From Treponema sp. UBA6852 (GTDB lineage: Bacteria > Spirochaetota > Spirochaetia > Treponematales > Treponemataceae): DNA of 55,291 bases. Below are positions 7,450-14,838 of this stretch, piece after piece; the first letter of the stretch is position 1; each line of letters opens with the position of its first letter. The stretch spans positions 1 to 55,291 of the forward strand of contig DKDI01000037.1 in the NCBI GenBank assembly GCA_002449305.1. The letters are read 5' to 3'. Position numbers and translations under genes: made by a program. The notes under the pieces were generated by a model, which worked only from the letters and a program-made list of their open reading frames with translations, had not been told where the DNA came from and did no database searches.

Positions 7450-7995
7450 ATGGCCTTACTGACCCAGTTCATGACGTTTTTTGTAAGCCCGTTCAGCGAG
7501 CCTTCAAGCCACGCGGAGCTTAACAACTTTCTTAAGTCCTGCCGCATAATAAATGTGGAAAAAAGGCTCATAGATGGCGAGCGCGGCACAGGCTGGATTT
7601 TTCTTGTGGAGTATTCGGACAACGCAGGAACAAAGCCTTCATACACGATGAGTTCAAAAGTTGACTGGCGCGATGTCTTAAATCCGAGCCAGTTTGCAGT
7701 CTATGACCTGCTCCGCAAAAAGCGCAAGGAAATCGGCGAAAAGACAAAAATTCCCCTCTACGGAATCTTGAGCAACGAGCAGCTTGCGCTTATGGCGCAG
7801 AATCCGCCAAAGACAAAAGAGGAGTTCATAAAGATAAAAGGAGTGAGCGAGCAGAAATACAAGCAGTTCGGAGAAGAGTTTCTGGAAACAGTAAAATCGG
7901 CTTTGCTTTGCGCAGAGCAGACGGAAACAGCTTCGGCGGCTGACAGCGCAAAAGAAGATTCCGCTGAAAATAAAAATCAGCTGGATATATTCTAG
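7450..7995 (+). CDS. HRDC-domain DGR accessory protein
   Basis: 181 aa, cytoplasmic. Residues ~78-148 form an HRDC (helicase and RNase D C-terminal) domain: LNPSQFAVYDLLRKKRKEIG, then a PLYGILSNEQLALMAQNPPKTKEEF-like helix and IKGVSEQKYKQFGEEFL. The N-terminal 75 residues are a small unassigned alpha/beta region, and the tail is acidic. HRDC domains bind nucleic acids. Small HRDC proteins are a reported accessory-gene type in DGR cassettes, replacing or adding to the four-helix Avd protein; no avd-like gene is visible here. The gene lies between target 2 and the TR on the same strand, with a strong GGAGGAG before the ATG. It presumably helps handle the TR-RNA or cDNA during retrohoming. Confidence 0.8.
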   Translation: MALLTQFMTFFVSPFSEPSSHAELNNFLKSCRIINVEKRLIDGERGTGWIFLVEYSDNAGTKPSYTMSSKVDWRDVLNPSQFAVYDLLRKKRKEIGEKTKIPLYGILSNEQLALMAQNPPKTKEEFIKIKGVSEQKYKQFGEEFLETVKSALLCAEQTETASAADSAKEDSAENKNQLDIF

Positions 7996-8081
7996 GAGAT
8001 CGAGTGTCATTATCGGGCTTGACCCTGCGATGTTTCTGAAAGAAACTCGGTTGATAATCTATTGCAAATAAAAAAAGCAGA

Positions 8082-8103
8082 TTGTCGTATCAAGGTACGA
8101 CAA
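8082..8103. repeat. Inverted repeat upstream of the TR
   Basis: TTGTCGTA-TCAAGG-TACGACAA is a perfect 8-bp stem with a 6-base loop, 50 bases before the template repeat. It is followed by AATGACAATGAG and no T-run. Its neighbourhood (8008-8110) also holds a damaged copy of the CATT..GGGCTTGACC palindrome seen at 7409-7431. It could be folded into the TR-RNA 5' flank or be a dispersed repeat. Confidence 0.5.
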
Positions 8104-8152
8104 TGACAATGAGCTTTAAATATTTAGGAGCAAGCCTCTGGAAAAGTTTTCG

Positions 8153-8298
8153 GCTGGGATTCCAACAGCAACAGCAAACGCTATAACTGCGGCGGCAGCT
8201 GGAACAACAACGCCAACAACTGCGAGGTGGGCAATCGGAACAACAACAACGCCTATAACACCAACAACAACCTGGGCTTCCGCATTGTCCGCTCTTCC
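8153..8298 (+). ncRNA. DGR template repeat (TR) within the presumed TR-RNA
   Basis: Non-coding 146-base segment matching VR1 and VR2. It contains 46 adenines, with 16 AAC codons when read in the target frame, which is typical of TRs because adenines are the mutable positions and AAC can reach many amino acids without a stop. Read in frame it would encode the invariant skeleton of the VRs (GGSW, CEVG, LGFRIVRS) with Asn at nearly all variable sites. It lies 156 bases upstream of the RT gene on the same strand. The RNA ends are not visible; the TR and the spacer up to 8454 are probably transcribed together. Confidence 0.95.
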
Positions 8299-8454
8299 TC
8301 TAGCTCCGCAATAAACATGATTTGTCAATTTTGCGGAACCGGCTTGTTCCTGTAAACAGATGTTTACGAAAAACAGAATGTTTACGAACAGTTTTTTGCC
8401 GTGCTGTGCTGGTAGCGGTAAGAATAAACGCGAACGCTCAGCAGGGCAGCTTTT
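8299..8454 (+). ncRNA. TR-RT spacer (presumed 3' part of the DGR RNA)
   Basis: No coding region is visible. The spacer holds a near-perfect palindrome GTAAACA-GA-TGTTTAC (8352-8367) and a second TGTTTACGAA copy (8379-8388), forming a short direct repeat. In the Bordetella DGR the RNA between TR and RT is needed for template-primed cDNA synthesis; the same is inferred here from position only. Confidence 0.5.
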
Positions 8455-9402
8455 ATGAAACGTGCAGGAAATTTATTTGAGCAGATTACAGACTTTAACA
8501 ATCTTAGGGCGGCTTACCTGAAGGCCCTAAAAGGTAAGCGGCTTTCAAATTCCGCCCTGATTTTTGACTTAAAGACTGATGAGAATCTTTACAGGATAAA
8601 AAAGGAGCTTGAAAGCGGAGAGTATAAAATTGGAAAATACCGCCAGTTCAAAATCTACGACCCCAAGGAGCGGATTATAACCGCCGCACGCTTTGAGGAC
8701 AGAATTGTTCATCACGCAATAATGAATGTGCTTGAGCCGGTTTTTGAAAAGCAATTTGTTTTCCATACCTACGCCTGCAGAAAACAAAAAGGCACGCACA
8801 AGGCTATTCAATATGCGTTTAAAAAGGCTGGAAGCTGCAAGTATTTTCTGAAGCTCGATGTGCGGAAATATTTTGACTCTGTTCCGCATAAAAAGCTCAA
8901 GGAGCTTCTTTTTAGAATTATAAAGGACAGAAAATGTCTGGCATTGCTTTTTGGGGTTATAGATTCCTACAGCGTTTCAGACGGACTCGGGCTTCCGATT
9001 GGAAACCTTACAAGCCAGTTTTTCGCGAACTATTATCTTTCGCCGCTCGACCATTTTGTACTGGAAAAGCTAAAGCCTAAAGGATACGCGCGCTACATGG
9101 ATGACATTGCTGTTTTTTCGGACTCGAAGACCGCACTAAAGAACATTCTTTTCGAAATGCAGAAGTTCATAGAGCCGTTCTCGCTTTTGTTCAAGCAGCC
9201 GGTGATTAGCTCGTGCAGGGCCGGCGTTCCGTTCTTGGGATATTCAGTCTCAGGCAGGGGAATTTCGCTTTTGGGCAGGACACGCAGAAGAAAGGCAAGA
9301 AAAATCAGGTGGCTGGCCTACGAGTTCAGACAAGGCTTGATTGACGGGGAGAAACTTGCGGACAGGATAAGCTGCATGGGGATTTGCAGTTCTTTAATAT
9401 AG
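8455..9402 (+). CDS. DGR reverse transcriptase
   Basis: 315 aa, cytoplasmic, group-II-intron-like RT fold. Visible blocks are a basic palm/finger region with RIITAARFEDRIVHHAIM (~75-92), motif A FLKLDVRKYFDSV (~130-142), motif B LPIGNLTSQFFANYYLS (~180-196) and the catalytic YMDD (214-217) followed by a thumb with GVPFLGY. The motif-B sequence IGxxxSQ in place of the usual QGxxxSP marks DGR RTs and is linked to their low fidelity at adenines. The C-terminus is short and basic and ends soon after DRISCM. The gene directly follows the TR and spacer. It would copy the TR into mutagenised cDNA that replaces VR1 and VR2. The ATG at 8455 follows AGGGCAGC. Confidence 0.95.
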   Translation: MKRAGNLFEQITDFNNLRAAYLKALKGKRLSNSALIFDLKTDENLYRIKKELESGEYKIGKYRQFKIYDPKERIITAARFEDRIVHHAIMNVLEPVFEKQFVFHTYACRKQKGTHKAIQYAFKKAGSCKYFLKLDVRKYFDSVPHKKLKELLFRIIKDRKCLALLFGVIDSYSVSDGLGLPIGNLTSQFFANYYLSPLDHFVLEKLKPKGYARYMDDIAVFSDSKTALKNILFEMQKFIEPFSLLFKQPVISSCRAGVPFLGYSVSGRGISLLGRTRRRKARKIRWLAYEFRQGLIDGEKLADRISCMGICSSLI

Positions 9403-9475
9403 AAAGAAACGTGCGGATTTGTTGAATTCCGTGTGTTTTTAATAGATACAATTTCATTTTAAAAGGAGTAAAAAA

Positions 9476-10570
9476 ATGAAGAATGTAAAAGAGTATTTGA
9501 GCAAGGCTGGCGGCTTTATAAACAGGCTGCCTTTTGCAAATCTTGCAGAAAAGTATCTGGGAAAGGTTTCAGCCTTAAAAAAGGTTATTCCGTATGCAAA
9601 CTATATTGCCTGCGGTGTTGCGGCTTTAATAGTTGTTGCAGTTGTAAGCAACATTGTTGCGCCGGGAATTAAATTCAACAAGTGGATGAAGGTCATTGAA
9701 GGCGCTTACGAGGAGGAGACCAGCAATTTTCAGTCTGTTGACTTTATGGGCGAGTACAGCAAGGCTCTTGATGAAGCTGTTTCCCAGATGAACGAATGTT
9801 CAGACGACAGAAAAGGCTTGGAAGAGCTAAGAGAAAATAAAAAAGACTATCTTGAGCAGCTTTCAGATGTCAGGGACAGGCTTGAGAAAATGTCAAATGA
9901 GTTCACGGACAAGTTTTCCGCCAAAATGAATGAGGCGGGAAACCCGAGCTTTAAGATGTCAAACAAGATGATAAAAGAGTACCAAGACAAGCTTGCAAAG
10001 CTTGTTCCAGCTTCTTCTGACTTGATGGAAAATTATTTCACAATCAACTCAGAAATATATGACGACTTCTGCGACAAGTTTGAAGAAAAGTATGCTGAAA
10101 AGCTCAATAAAATAAATGAAGCCATAAAAGAAGCTGACAGACAGGCGTATTTGAGCTATCTAAAAAGAACGCTGCCGGGAAAATGGAGATTTGATGATAA
10201 CAAAGACGACATAAAAGGCTTTGCGGAACTTGTTTTCAAAGGCGACGGAGCGTCCGGAGAGTTCTCTTATTACTATCATAAAGATGCTGGCACAAGGAAA
10301 GAAATAGATCTTAGTGATCGTTTGGTTTTTTCTGTAGTTGATGCTCCTATTGAACGAGGATATATCTTGATAAAAGTACCAGAGGAAGAATTCAAATATT
10401 CCGGCACATATACAATGCCTGAAAATACTGCATATCTAAAGATTGGTTCTTCTTCTAGCAAAAATACGCCAGAAAAGAAAGCAGGAGATACATTGCAGTC
10501 CCGTGTAAGCTTTGAGGATTCGAACACCCTCTATTTTGACGGAAAAATGTTCAAGCGCGCTAGAAAGTAG
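9476..10570 (+). CDS. Unknown single-pass membrane protein after the DGR RT
   Basis: 364 aa. A hydrophobic segment at ~43-63 (IACGVAALIVVAVVSNIVAP) is the only membrane span. The N-terminal ~40 residues are amphipathic and cytoplasmic. The rest would be extracytoplasmic: a helical, charged region (70-225) with coiled-coil character, then a beta-rich C-terminal domain starting near LPGKWRFDD (~238) and ending KMFKRARK. The C-terminal pattern (GKW, then alternating polar strands, then a YFDGKMF end) resembles lipocalin-like stand-alone domains, but I do not recognise the family. A good AAAAGGAG precedes the ATG. It lies 73 bases after the RT on the same strand. Membership in the DGR cassette cannot be shown; it could be neutral accessory DNA. 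Confidence 0.6.
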   Translation: MKNVKEYLSKAGGFINRLPFANLAEKYLGKVSALKKVIPYANYIACGVAALIVVAVVSNIVAPGIKFNKWMKVIEGAYEEETSNFQSVDFMGEYSKALDEAVSQMNECSDDRKGLEELRENKKDYLEQLSDVRDRLEKMSNEFTDKFSAKMNEAGNPSFKMSNKMIKEYQDKLAKLVPASSDLMENYFTINSEIYDDFCDKFEEKYAEKLNKINEAIKEADRQAYLSYLKRTLPGKWRFDDNKDDIKGFAELVFKGDGASGEFSYYYHKDAGTRKEIDLSDRLVFSVVDAPIERGYILIKVPEEEFKYSGTYTMPENTAYLKIGSSSSKNTPEKKAGDTLQSRVSFEDSNTLYFDGKMFKRARK

Positions 10571-10592
10571 AAGCTGATTTGTGCAAAAAGAA

Positions 10593-10617
10593 ATTCCCGT
10601 GCTGCTTGCACGGGAAT
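10593..10617 (-). terminator. Hairpin between convergent genes (terminator for the DUF4143 ATPase gene)
   Basis: ATTCCCGTGC-TGCTT-GCACGGGAAT is a perfect 10-bp stem. Read on the minus strand it is followed by TTTCTTTTTG, so it best serves the minus-strand gene ending at 10662. On the plus strand no T-run follows. Confidence 0.55.
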
Positions 10618-10661
10618 GGAAAAACGTTCTGCTATTTATGTTCCGGCTTCAGAGTGCCGAG

Positions 10662-11807
10662 TTAATTTTCCGTAATAAATCCGATGTAGTTTTCTTTGGT
10701 AATTACTGAAAATGGAATCTCAGGATAATTGTTGGAGAATGTAAGCGGACACTTTGCGCCGGATTTTTTTGAACTGTATTTGAATTCAAAGGCGGAAAAA
10801 ACTCCGTCCTTTTCTTCTATAAAATCAATTTCCTGTTTTTGGGTTGTGCGCCAGAAATAGTACTTTTCCTTTCTGTTGTGAAATGCATTATTCTTGATGC
10901 GTTCGCTTATTAGAAAATTTTCCCAAAGTCCGCCGATGTCTGTGCGCAGGCTGCACGGAGAAAAATTATTAATGACAGCGTTCCTTACTCCGTTGTCGTA
11001 AAAATAAATCTTTATGCTTTTCTTCAGTTCATTTCGCACATTCCGGCTGTAAGAATGAAGATGAAAGATGACAAATGCTTTTTCCAGCAGATCAATATAT
11101 CTTTGTACAGTCAGGCTATCAATTCCAAGTAAGCTGCTTAGCTCGTTGAAAGAAACCTCGCTTCCTACCTGCAAGGCTAGTGCCTGAACAAGTTTTTCTA
11201 TAATAGCGGGTTTTCGTATATCCTGAAATTCAAATACGTCTTTATAAAGATAGCTTGAGACAATGTTTGAGAGAATCTCCTTTTCATCACCGGGATTGTT
11301 AACAACATCTGGATAAAATCCGTAGACTAAGCGGGTTTCCAGTTGCCTGATTTCATCAAGCATGGATGAATTATGGACAAGCTCGTTCGTGGAAAACGGA
11401 AAAAGATTGTACTCAAATTTTCGCCCAGTCAGAGGCTCATTCAATGTATTGGAAAGATCTAGGGACGAAGAGCCTGTTACCGCGAACTGCACATCTTGGA
11501 AATTTTCGTAGAGGATTTTCAAAATAAGCCCGATATTTTTTACACGTTGCGCCTCGTCAATTACAATGAATTTTGACTTTCCGATAAGCGGCCTAAAGTA
11601 CGCAGATGATTCTTTAGTAAGCATAGAGCGTACATCGCTTTCATCGCAGTTCCAATATTGCGCCGTGTCTAAAAAGCCTGCTTCTGAAATCATTGACTTA
11701 AAAAGAGTTGTCTTTCCTACTTGGCGAGGTCCAATTAATATTATAATTTTCCCTTTTCCGATTCTTGATTTAAGAATGCTCTTTAAATCGCGTTGAATTT
11801 CACTCAT
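10662..11807 (-). CDS. AAA-type ATPase with C-terminal DUF4143 domain
   Basis: 381 aa, cytoplasmic. Walker A GPRQVGKTT is at residues 26-34, Walker B FIVIDEAQ at 80-87, and sensor VTGSSSLDL follows. The middle has a winged-helix-like region (FNELSSLLGIDSLTVQRYIDLLEKA) and the C-terminus the DUF4143 pattern TQKQEIDFIEE...FEFKYS, which resembles a PD-(D/E)xK nuclease core. Such ATPases are common orphan accessory genes in bacteria and archaea, with no settled function. Some are suspected of roles in mobile-element or toxin-antitoxin biology. No partner gene shares its strand closely; a decayed toxin gene lies 123 bases upstream. AT-rich repeats in the upstream gap may control it. The start codon is ATG but no clear Shine-Dalgarno is visible. 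Confidence 0.85.
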   Translation of the reverse strand: MSEIQRDLKSILKSRIGKGKIIILIGPRQVGKTTLFKSMISEAGFLDTAQYWNCDESDVRSMLTKESSAYFRPLIGKSKFIVIDEAQRVKNIGLILKILYENFQDVQFAVTGSSSLDLSNTLNEPLTGRKFEYNLFPFSTNELVHNSSMLDEIRQLETRLVYGFYPDVVNNPGDEKEILSNIVSSYLYKDVFEFQDIRKPAIIEKLVQALALQVGSEVSFNELSSLLGIDSLTVQRYIDLLEKAFVIFHLHSYSRNVRNELKKSIKIYFYDNGVRNAVINNFSPCSLRTDIGGLWENFLISERIKNNAFHNRKEKYYFWRTTQKQEIDFIEEKDGVFSAFEFKYSSKKSGAKCPLTFSNNYPEIPFSVITKENYIGFITEN

Positions 11808-11844
11808 GATGCTAATATAGATGAAAAAGCCCGGCTAATCAATA

Positions 11845-11899
11845 AATATTATAATATTTTTCGATTATATTCTTAAATTATTATAATATTTTTCGATTA
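11845..11899. promoter_or_regulatory. Paired AT-rich repeats upstream of the ATPase gene
   Basis: A 20-base sequence, ATTATAATATTTTTCGATTA, occurs at 11848-11867 and again at 11880-11899, 32 bases apart (three helical turns). The first copy overlaps a 14-base perfect palindrome AATATTATAATATT at 11845-11858. They lie 41-92 bases upstream of the ATPase start, where a promoter would be. This is compatible with tandem operator sites or tandem -10 boxes on the minus strand. Confidence 0.4.
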
Positions 11900-11929
11900 G
11901 GCTGACATTGCTCGTTTGACCGGGTAATA

Positions 11930-12677
11930 TTATGACATTTTATTATACTTGGATTTTCCCTCAAGGACATCTTCAATCATTTTGACATCAAACGGTTTTC
12001 CGCCTTCAGAAGAAAATATTTTTCTTACAACAAACGTATTTCCTTTCGGAAAACGCTCATATATTTCAAGGCTGTCGGCAAAGCCTGACTCGTATACTGC
12101 CTTTATCTTTTCTGGAATCTGTCTTATCACAATGTCATGGTGGACCTAGTCAACTGCCCTTGCAAGAAGCGGATTCGTCTCCCTCATTTTTTCATAGCGT
12201 TCCTGGCATGACTTCCAGCTGGTCTCCCTGTCGCATATCTGAATCGCAATTCCTGTCCTGTATCCGGCCTGCTTCATCTTTTTCAAAGTCGAGACAGGTG
12301 TCGCGGAAGTGCGGAATGTTCCCTCGACAACAATGTTGTATTTTTCAGATACAGCCTTGTCTATAAGCACTTCTGTCATTCGTCCTGAAAATTTCGATGT
12401 GTATTTTTTTTGGGGGGGGGATTCCTCTTTGTAAAGATTCTGGATTTCCTCAAAATGAGGATGATAAGGACGGAAATCATCGCCTGATATGGAAATTATA
12501 TTCTTGTTCAGCCTTGCAGAAAGCATATTTGTAAGCGTTGTTTTTCCAGCTCCCGGCTGACCGCCTAGAACAAAGCCTTCTGGAGACACCTCTGCCTCAA
12601 GAAATGGATTCATCAATTTTATCTGATTCCAGACAATCTTGAACTTGTCATTAAACTATTCATTTGTGCAATTCAGT
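11930..12677 (-). pseudogene. Zeta/PezT-type toxin gene broken by in-frame TAG codons
   Basis: Read on the minus strand, 12616-12146 encodes a zeta-toxin kinase core with Walker A GGQPGAGKTT and SGDDFRPYHP, then IVVEGTFRT. The frame then meets TAG (12148-12146), where related sequences would have a sense codon (ARAVD-stop-VHHDIVI). It continues without shift as a convincing C-terminus to 11930 (QIPEKIKAVYESG...). A second TAG at 12658-12656 interrupts the plausible N-terminus (FNDKFKIVWNQIK), and no in-frame ATG precedes it. A run of 9 C plus 8 A in the coding strand (12404-12420) inserts Pro-Pro-Gln-Lys-Lys before YTSKF. Zeta toxins phosphorylate UDP-GlcNAc. The gene directly follows its presumed antitoxin. 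I call it a pseudogene; the 5' limit is uncertain. Confidence 0.75.
12404..12420. repeat. Homopolymer T8-G9 tract inside the zeta gene
   Basis: Eight T followed by nine G on the plus strand, i.e. C9A8 in the coding direction. Slippage by one base would shift the toxin frame. The present length keeps the frame open. Confidence 0.8.
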
Positions 12678-12899
12678 TCATTGATAAGATACATGGCTAC
12701 ATGCTCCCAGCTGCTTGATTCTTGTGGTCGTGGCCTTATAATCAATATCATTGAAATCTGTATTTATCAGAGTGTGCTTCAGCCGGCACAACGCTCTTTC
12801 TGAGTCTGTCCGCTCATCGCTATTATTCCTGTTGTGCAGCATGGCAAGGCTGTAAGAAACAAGCTCCAAGAGAACATCCTTTTCCATTATTGTAGCCAT
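12678..12899 (-). CDS. Putative antitoxin paired with the zeta-type toxin
   Basis: 73 aa if started at ATG 12899, chosen because GGAGG lies 7 bases upstream. A longer frame from 12980 has no such signal. The protein is all-helical by appearance (EKDVLLELVSYSLAML, then RTDSERALCRLKHTL, then DYKATTTRIKQL). It ends immediately before the zeta-type toxin on the same strand, the usual antitoxin-first order. It does not match the classic epsilon or PezA helix-turn-helix antitoxins that I know. The role is inferred from the partner and the size. Confidence 0.5.
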   Translation of the reverse strand: MATIMEKDVLLELVSYSLAMLHNRNNSDERTDSERALCRLKHTLINTDFNDIDYKATTTRIKQLGACSHVSYQ

Positions 12900-13050
12900 A
12901 GGCACGCCTCCAAACACAAATTCTATTCTCCACAGTATTATTTTGTCAAGTTCTGTTTTTAGGGCTCCAAGCGCAGACATGAAGCTGTGGCTTTTGTTTT
13001 GCGCAGATTATCTTGATATTCCCGATTTTAATGTGTCAATTTTCTTGTAA

Positions 13051-13079
13051 TTGAACAATAAATAAATAAACTGTATATT
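13051..13079 (+). promoter_or_regulatory. Promoter for purMN
   Basis: TTGAAC (13051-13056), 17-base spacer, TATATT (13074-13079). The transcript would begin about 25 bases before the ATG at 13110, leaving a short leader with AAGGA and no room for a riboswitch. Confidence 0.6.
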
Positions 13080-13109
13080 ATAAAAACAATTTTTTTAAGG
13101 AACGGAATC

Positions 13110-14219
13110 ATGGCGGAAAAATTTGACTACAAGAAGGCTGGCGTTGATGTTAACGAAGGCTACAAGGCTGTTGACAAATACAAGAAACAGTCTGAGCGCG
13201 CAAGAATCCCAGGGCAGCTTACAGAGCTTGGCGCATTCAATGGAATGTTTGCAGTTCCAAAGAATATGAAGAATCCTGTGATGGTTTCTGGAACAGATGG
13301 AGTTGGAACAAAGCTGGACATTGCTTTTCAGATGGGAATCTATGATACAGTTGGAATTGACTGTGTTGCAATGAGCGTTAATGACATTCTTTGCAGCGGC
13401 GTAAAGACTTCATTTTTCCTTGACTATATTGCCTGCGGAAAGCTTGATTCAAAGGTTGCCGGCGAGCTTGTAAAAGGCGTAACTGACGGCTGCGTAGATG
13501 CGGGCTGTGCTCTTCTTGGCGGCGAAACTGCTGAAATGCCAGGTTTTTACGATGACGGAAAATACGATTTGGCTGGCTTTGGAGTTGGCGTTGCAGATAA
13601 ATCTGACATTATTAATGGAAGCAAAATAAAAGAAGGCGATGTTTTAATCGGTCTTTCTTCCACAGGTCCGCATTCAAACGGATACTCTTTAATAAGAAAG
13701 CTTGTTACAGACTTTGAAGAGAAAATTACAATCGGCGGAAAAGAAAGAAAAATCGGAGAAGTGCTTCTTACTCCTACACGCATTTATGTGCGCCCTGTTA
13801 TGGACGTTTTGAGCAAGTTCAGGTCAAGTGTTCACGGAATGGTTCATGTTACAGGCGGCGGATTCTATGAAAATGTTCCGCGTATGTTCCCTCATGCAAA
13901 AGAAGGCAAAAAGCAGCTTGTTGCAATGATAAAAAAGGATTCTTGGGAAGTTCCTGAAATTTTTGATGAGCTTATAAAGCGCGGCGCAGATCCGGAAAAT
14001 GTTTTCTCAACTTTCAATATGGGAATAGGATTTGTTCTTGCGGTAAGCAAAAAAGATTCTGCGGAAATCCTAAAAAGATTCAATGCAAATGCAAAGAAAT
14101 TCGCTGTAAAAGGCGCTCCTGTTATGAAAGCCTATGAAATCGGCTACGTTGGCCACACTGACAAAGTTATCAAGGGCGAGTTCAAGGGCAGCAAGGAAAT
14201 GACACAGTTCTATGTTTAA
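13110..14219 (+). CDS. purM: Phosphoribosylformylglycinamidine cyclo-ligase (AIR synthetase)
   Basis: 369 aa. Converts FGAM to aminoimidazole ribotide using ATP, the fifth step of purine synthesis, in the cytoplasm. Family landmarks are the opening YKKAGVDVNEGYKAVD, then VSGTDGVGTKLDIA, MSVNDILCSGV, LLGGETAEMPGFY, GLSSTGPHSNGYSLIR and HVTGGGFYENVPRM. Length is slightly above the ~345 typical, with extra residues in the C-terminal half. ATG 13110 has AAGGAACGG upstream. purN overlaps its last 8 bases, so the two are translationally coupled. Confidence 0.97.
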   Translation: MAEKFDYKKAGVDVNEGYKAVDKYKKQSERARIPGQLTELGAFNGMFAVPKNMKNPVMVSGTDGVGTKLDIAFQMGIYDTVGIDCVAMSVNDILCSGVKTSFFLDYIACGKLDSKVAGELVKGVTDGCVDAGCALLGGETAEMPGFYDDGKYDLAGFGVGVADKSDIINGSKIKEGDVLIGLSSTGPHSNGYSLIRKLVTDFEEKITIGGKERKIGEVLLTPTRIYVRPVMDVLSKFRSSVHGMVHVTGGGFYENVPRMFPHAKEGKKQLVAMIKKDSWEVPEIFDELIKRGADPENVFSTFNMGIGFVLAVSKKDSAEILKRFNANAKKFAVKGAPVMKAYEIGYVGHTDKVIKGEFKGSKEMTQFYV

Positions 14220-14838
14220 GACTGCTGTTTTGGTTTCCGGCGGAGGAACAAATCTTCAAGCTCTTATAGACTATCAGAACTCTCATGCGGACTGTCCTTA
14301 CAAGATTGACGTTGTTATTTCAAGCACAAAAAATGCCTATGCGCTTGAGCGTGCAAAAACTGCCGGAATTGACTGCGTTGTAAAAAGTCCTTTTTCTGTT
14401 ATGGGAAAAGAGGCGGCGCAAAAAGCTTTGCGTGAAGAAAAAAATGCTGCGGTTTCTGATGCGATTCTTGAAGAGTGCAAGTTCCGTGGAATTGACGGAA
14501 TTGTTCTTGCTGGCTACTTGAGCGTTTTGCAGGGAAAAATAATTCAGGAATATAAGAATAAGATTATAAACCTTCATCCAGCTCTTTTGCCTAAATTTGG
14601 TGGAGTAGGAATGTGGGGGCATAATGTCCATGAGGCTGTTCTTGCTGCAAATGAAAAGGAAAGCGGATGCACGGTTCATCTTGTGGACGGCGGATGCGAT
14701 ACAGGAAAGATTCTTGTGCAGAAAAAAGTTCCTGTAATGCCCGGCGACACTCCGGAATCCTTGTATGCAAGAATCGCTCCAAATGAACACGAAGCCATTG
14801 TTGAAGGCCTTCTTATGCTTTGTTCCGCAAGTCTCTAG
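14212..14838 (+). CDS. purN: Phosphoribosylglycinamide formyltransferase (GAR transformylase)
   Basis: 208 aa. Transfers a formyl group from 10-formyl-THF to GAR in purine synthesis. Visible motifs are AVLVSGGGTNLQALI at the N-terminus, GIDGIVLAGYLSVL, then NLHPALLPKFGG (catalytic Asn-His region) and VHLVDGGCDTGKIL with the catalytic Asp. The ATG overlaps the end of purM by 8 bases. The stop overlaps the end of the convergent tcdA by 4 bases, so no terminator separates them. An internal ~30-residue insertion (KSPFSVMGKEAAQKALREEK) is present relative to the E. coli enzyme, as in other short-loop variants. Confidence 0.95.
   Translation: MFKTAVLVSGGGTNLQALIDYQNSHADCPYKIDVVISSTKNAYALERAKTAGIDCVVKSPFSVMGKEAAQKALREEKNAAVSDAILEECKFRGIDGIVLAGYLSVLQGKIIQEYKNKIINLHPALLPKFGGVGMWGHNVHEAVLAANEKESGCTVHLVDGGCDTGKILVQKKVPVMPGDTPESLYARIAPNEHEAIVEGLLMLCSASL

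Noticed and set aside
7450..7995. RecQ helicase or RNase D fragment
   Set aside because: The HRDC domain is present, but there is no helicase or nuclease domain and no sign of truncation. The gene has its own strong ribosome-binding site and DGR context.
9476..10570. Avd-like DGR accessory protein
   Set aside because: The protein has a membrane helix and a beta-rich C-terminal domain and is three times the Avd length; it does not look like a four-helix bundle.
12981..13109. Purine riboswitch before purM
   Set aside because: The promoter lies about 30 bases before the start codon, leaving no room for an aptamer.
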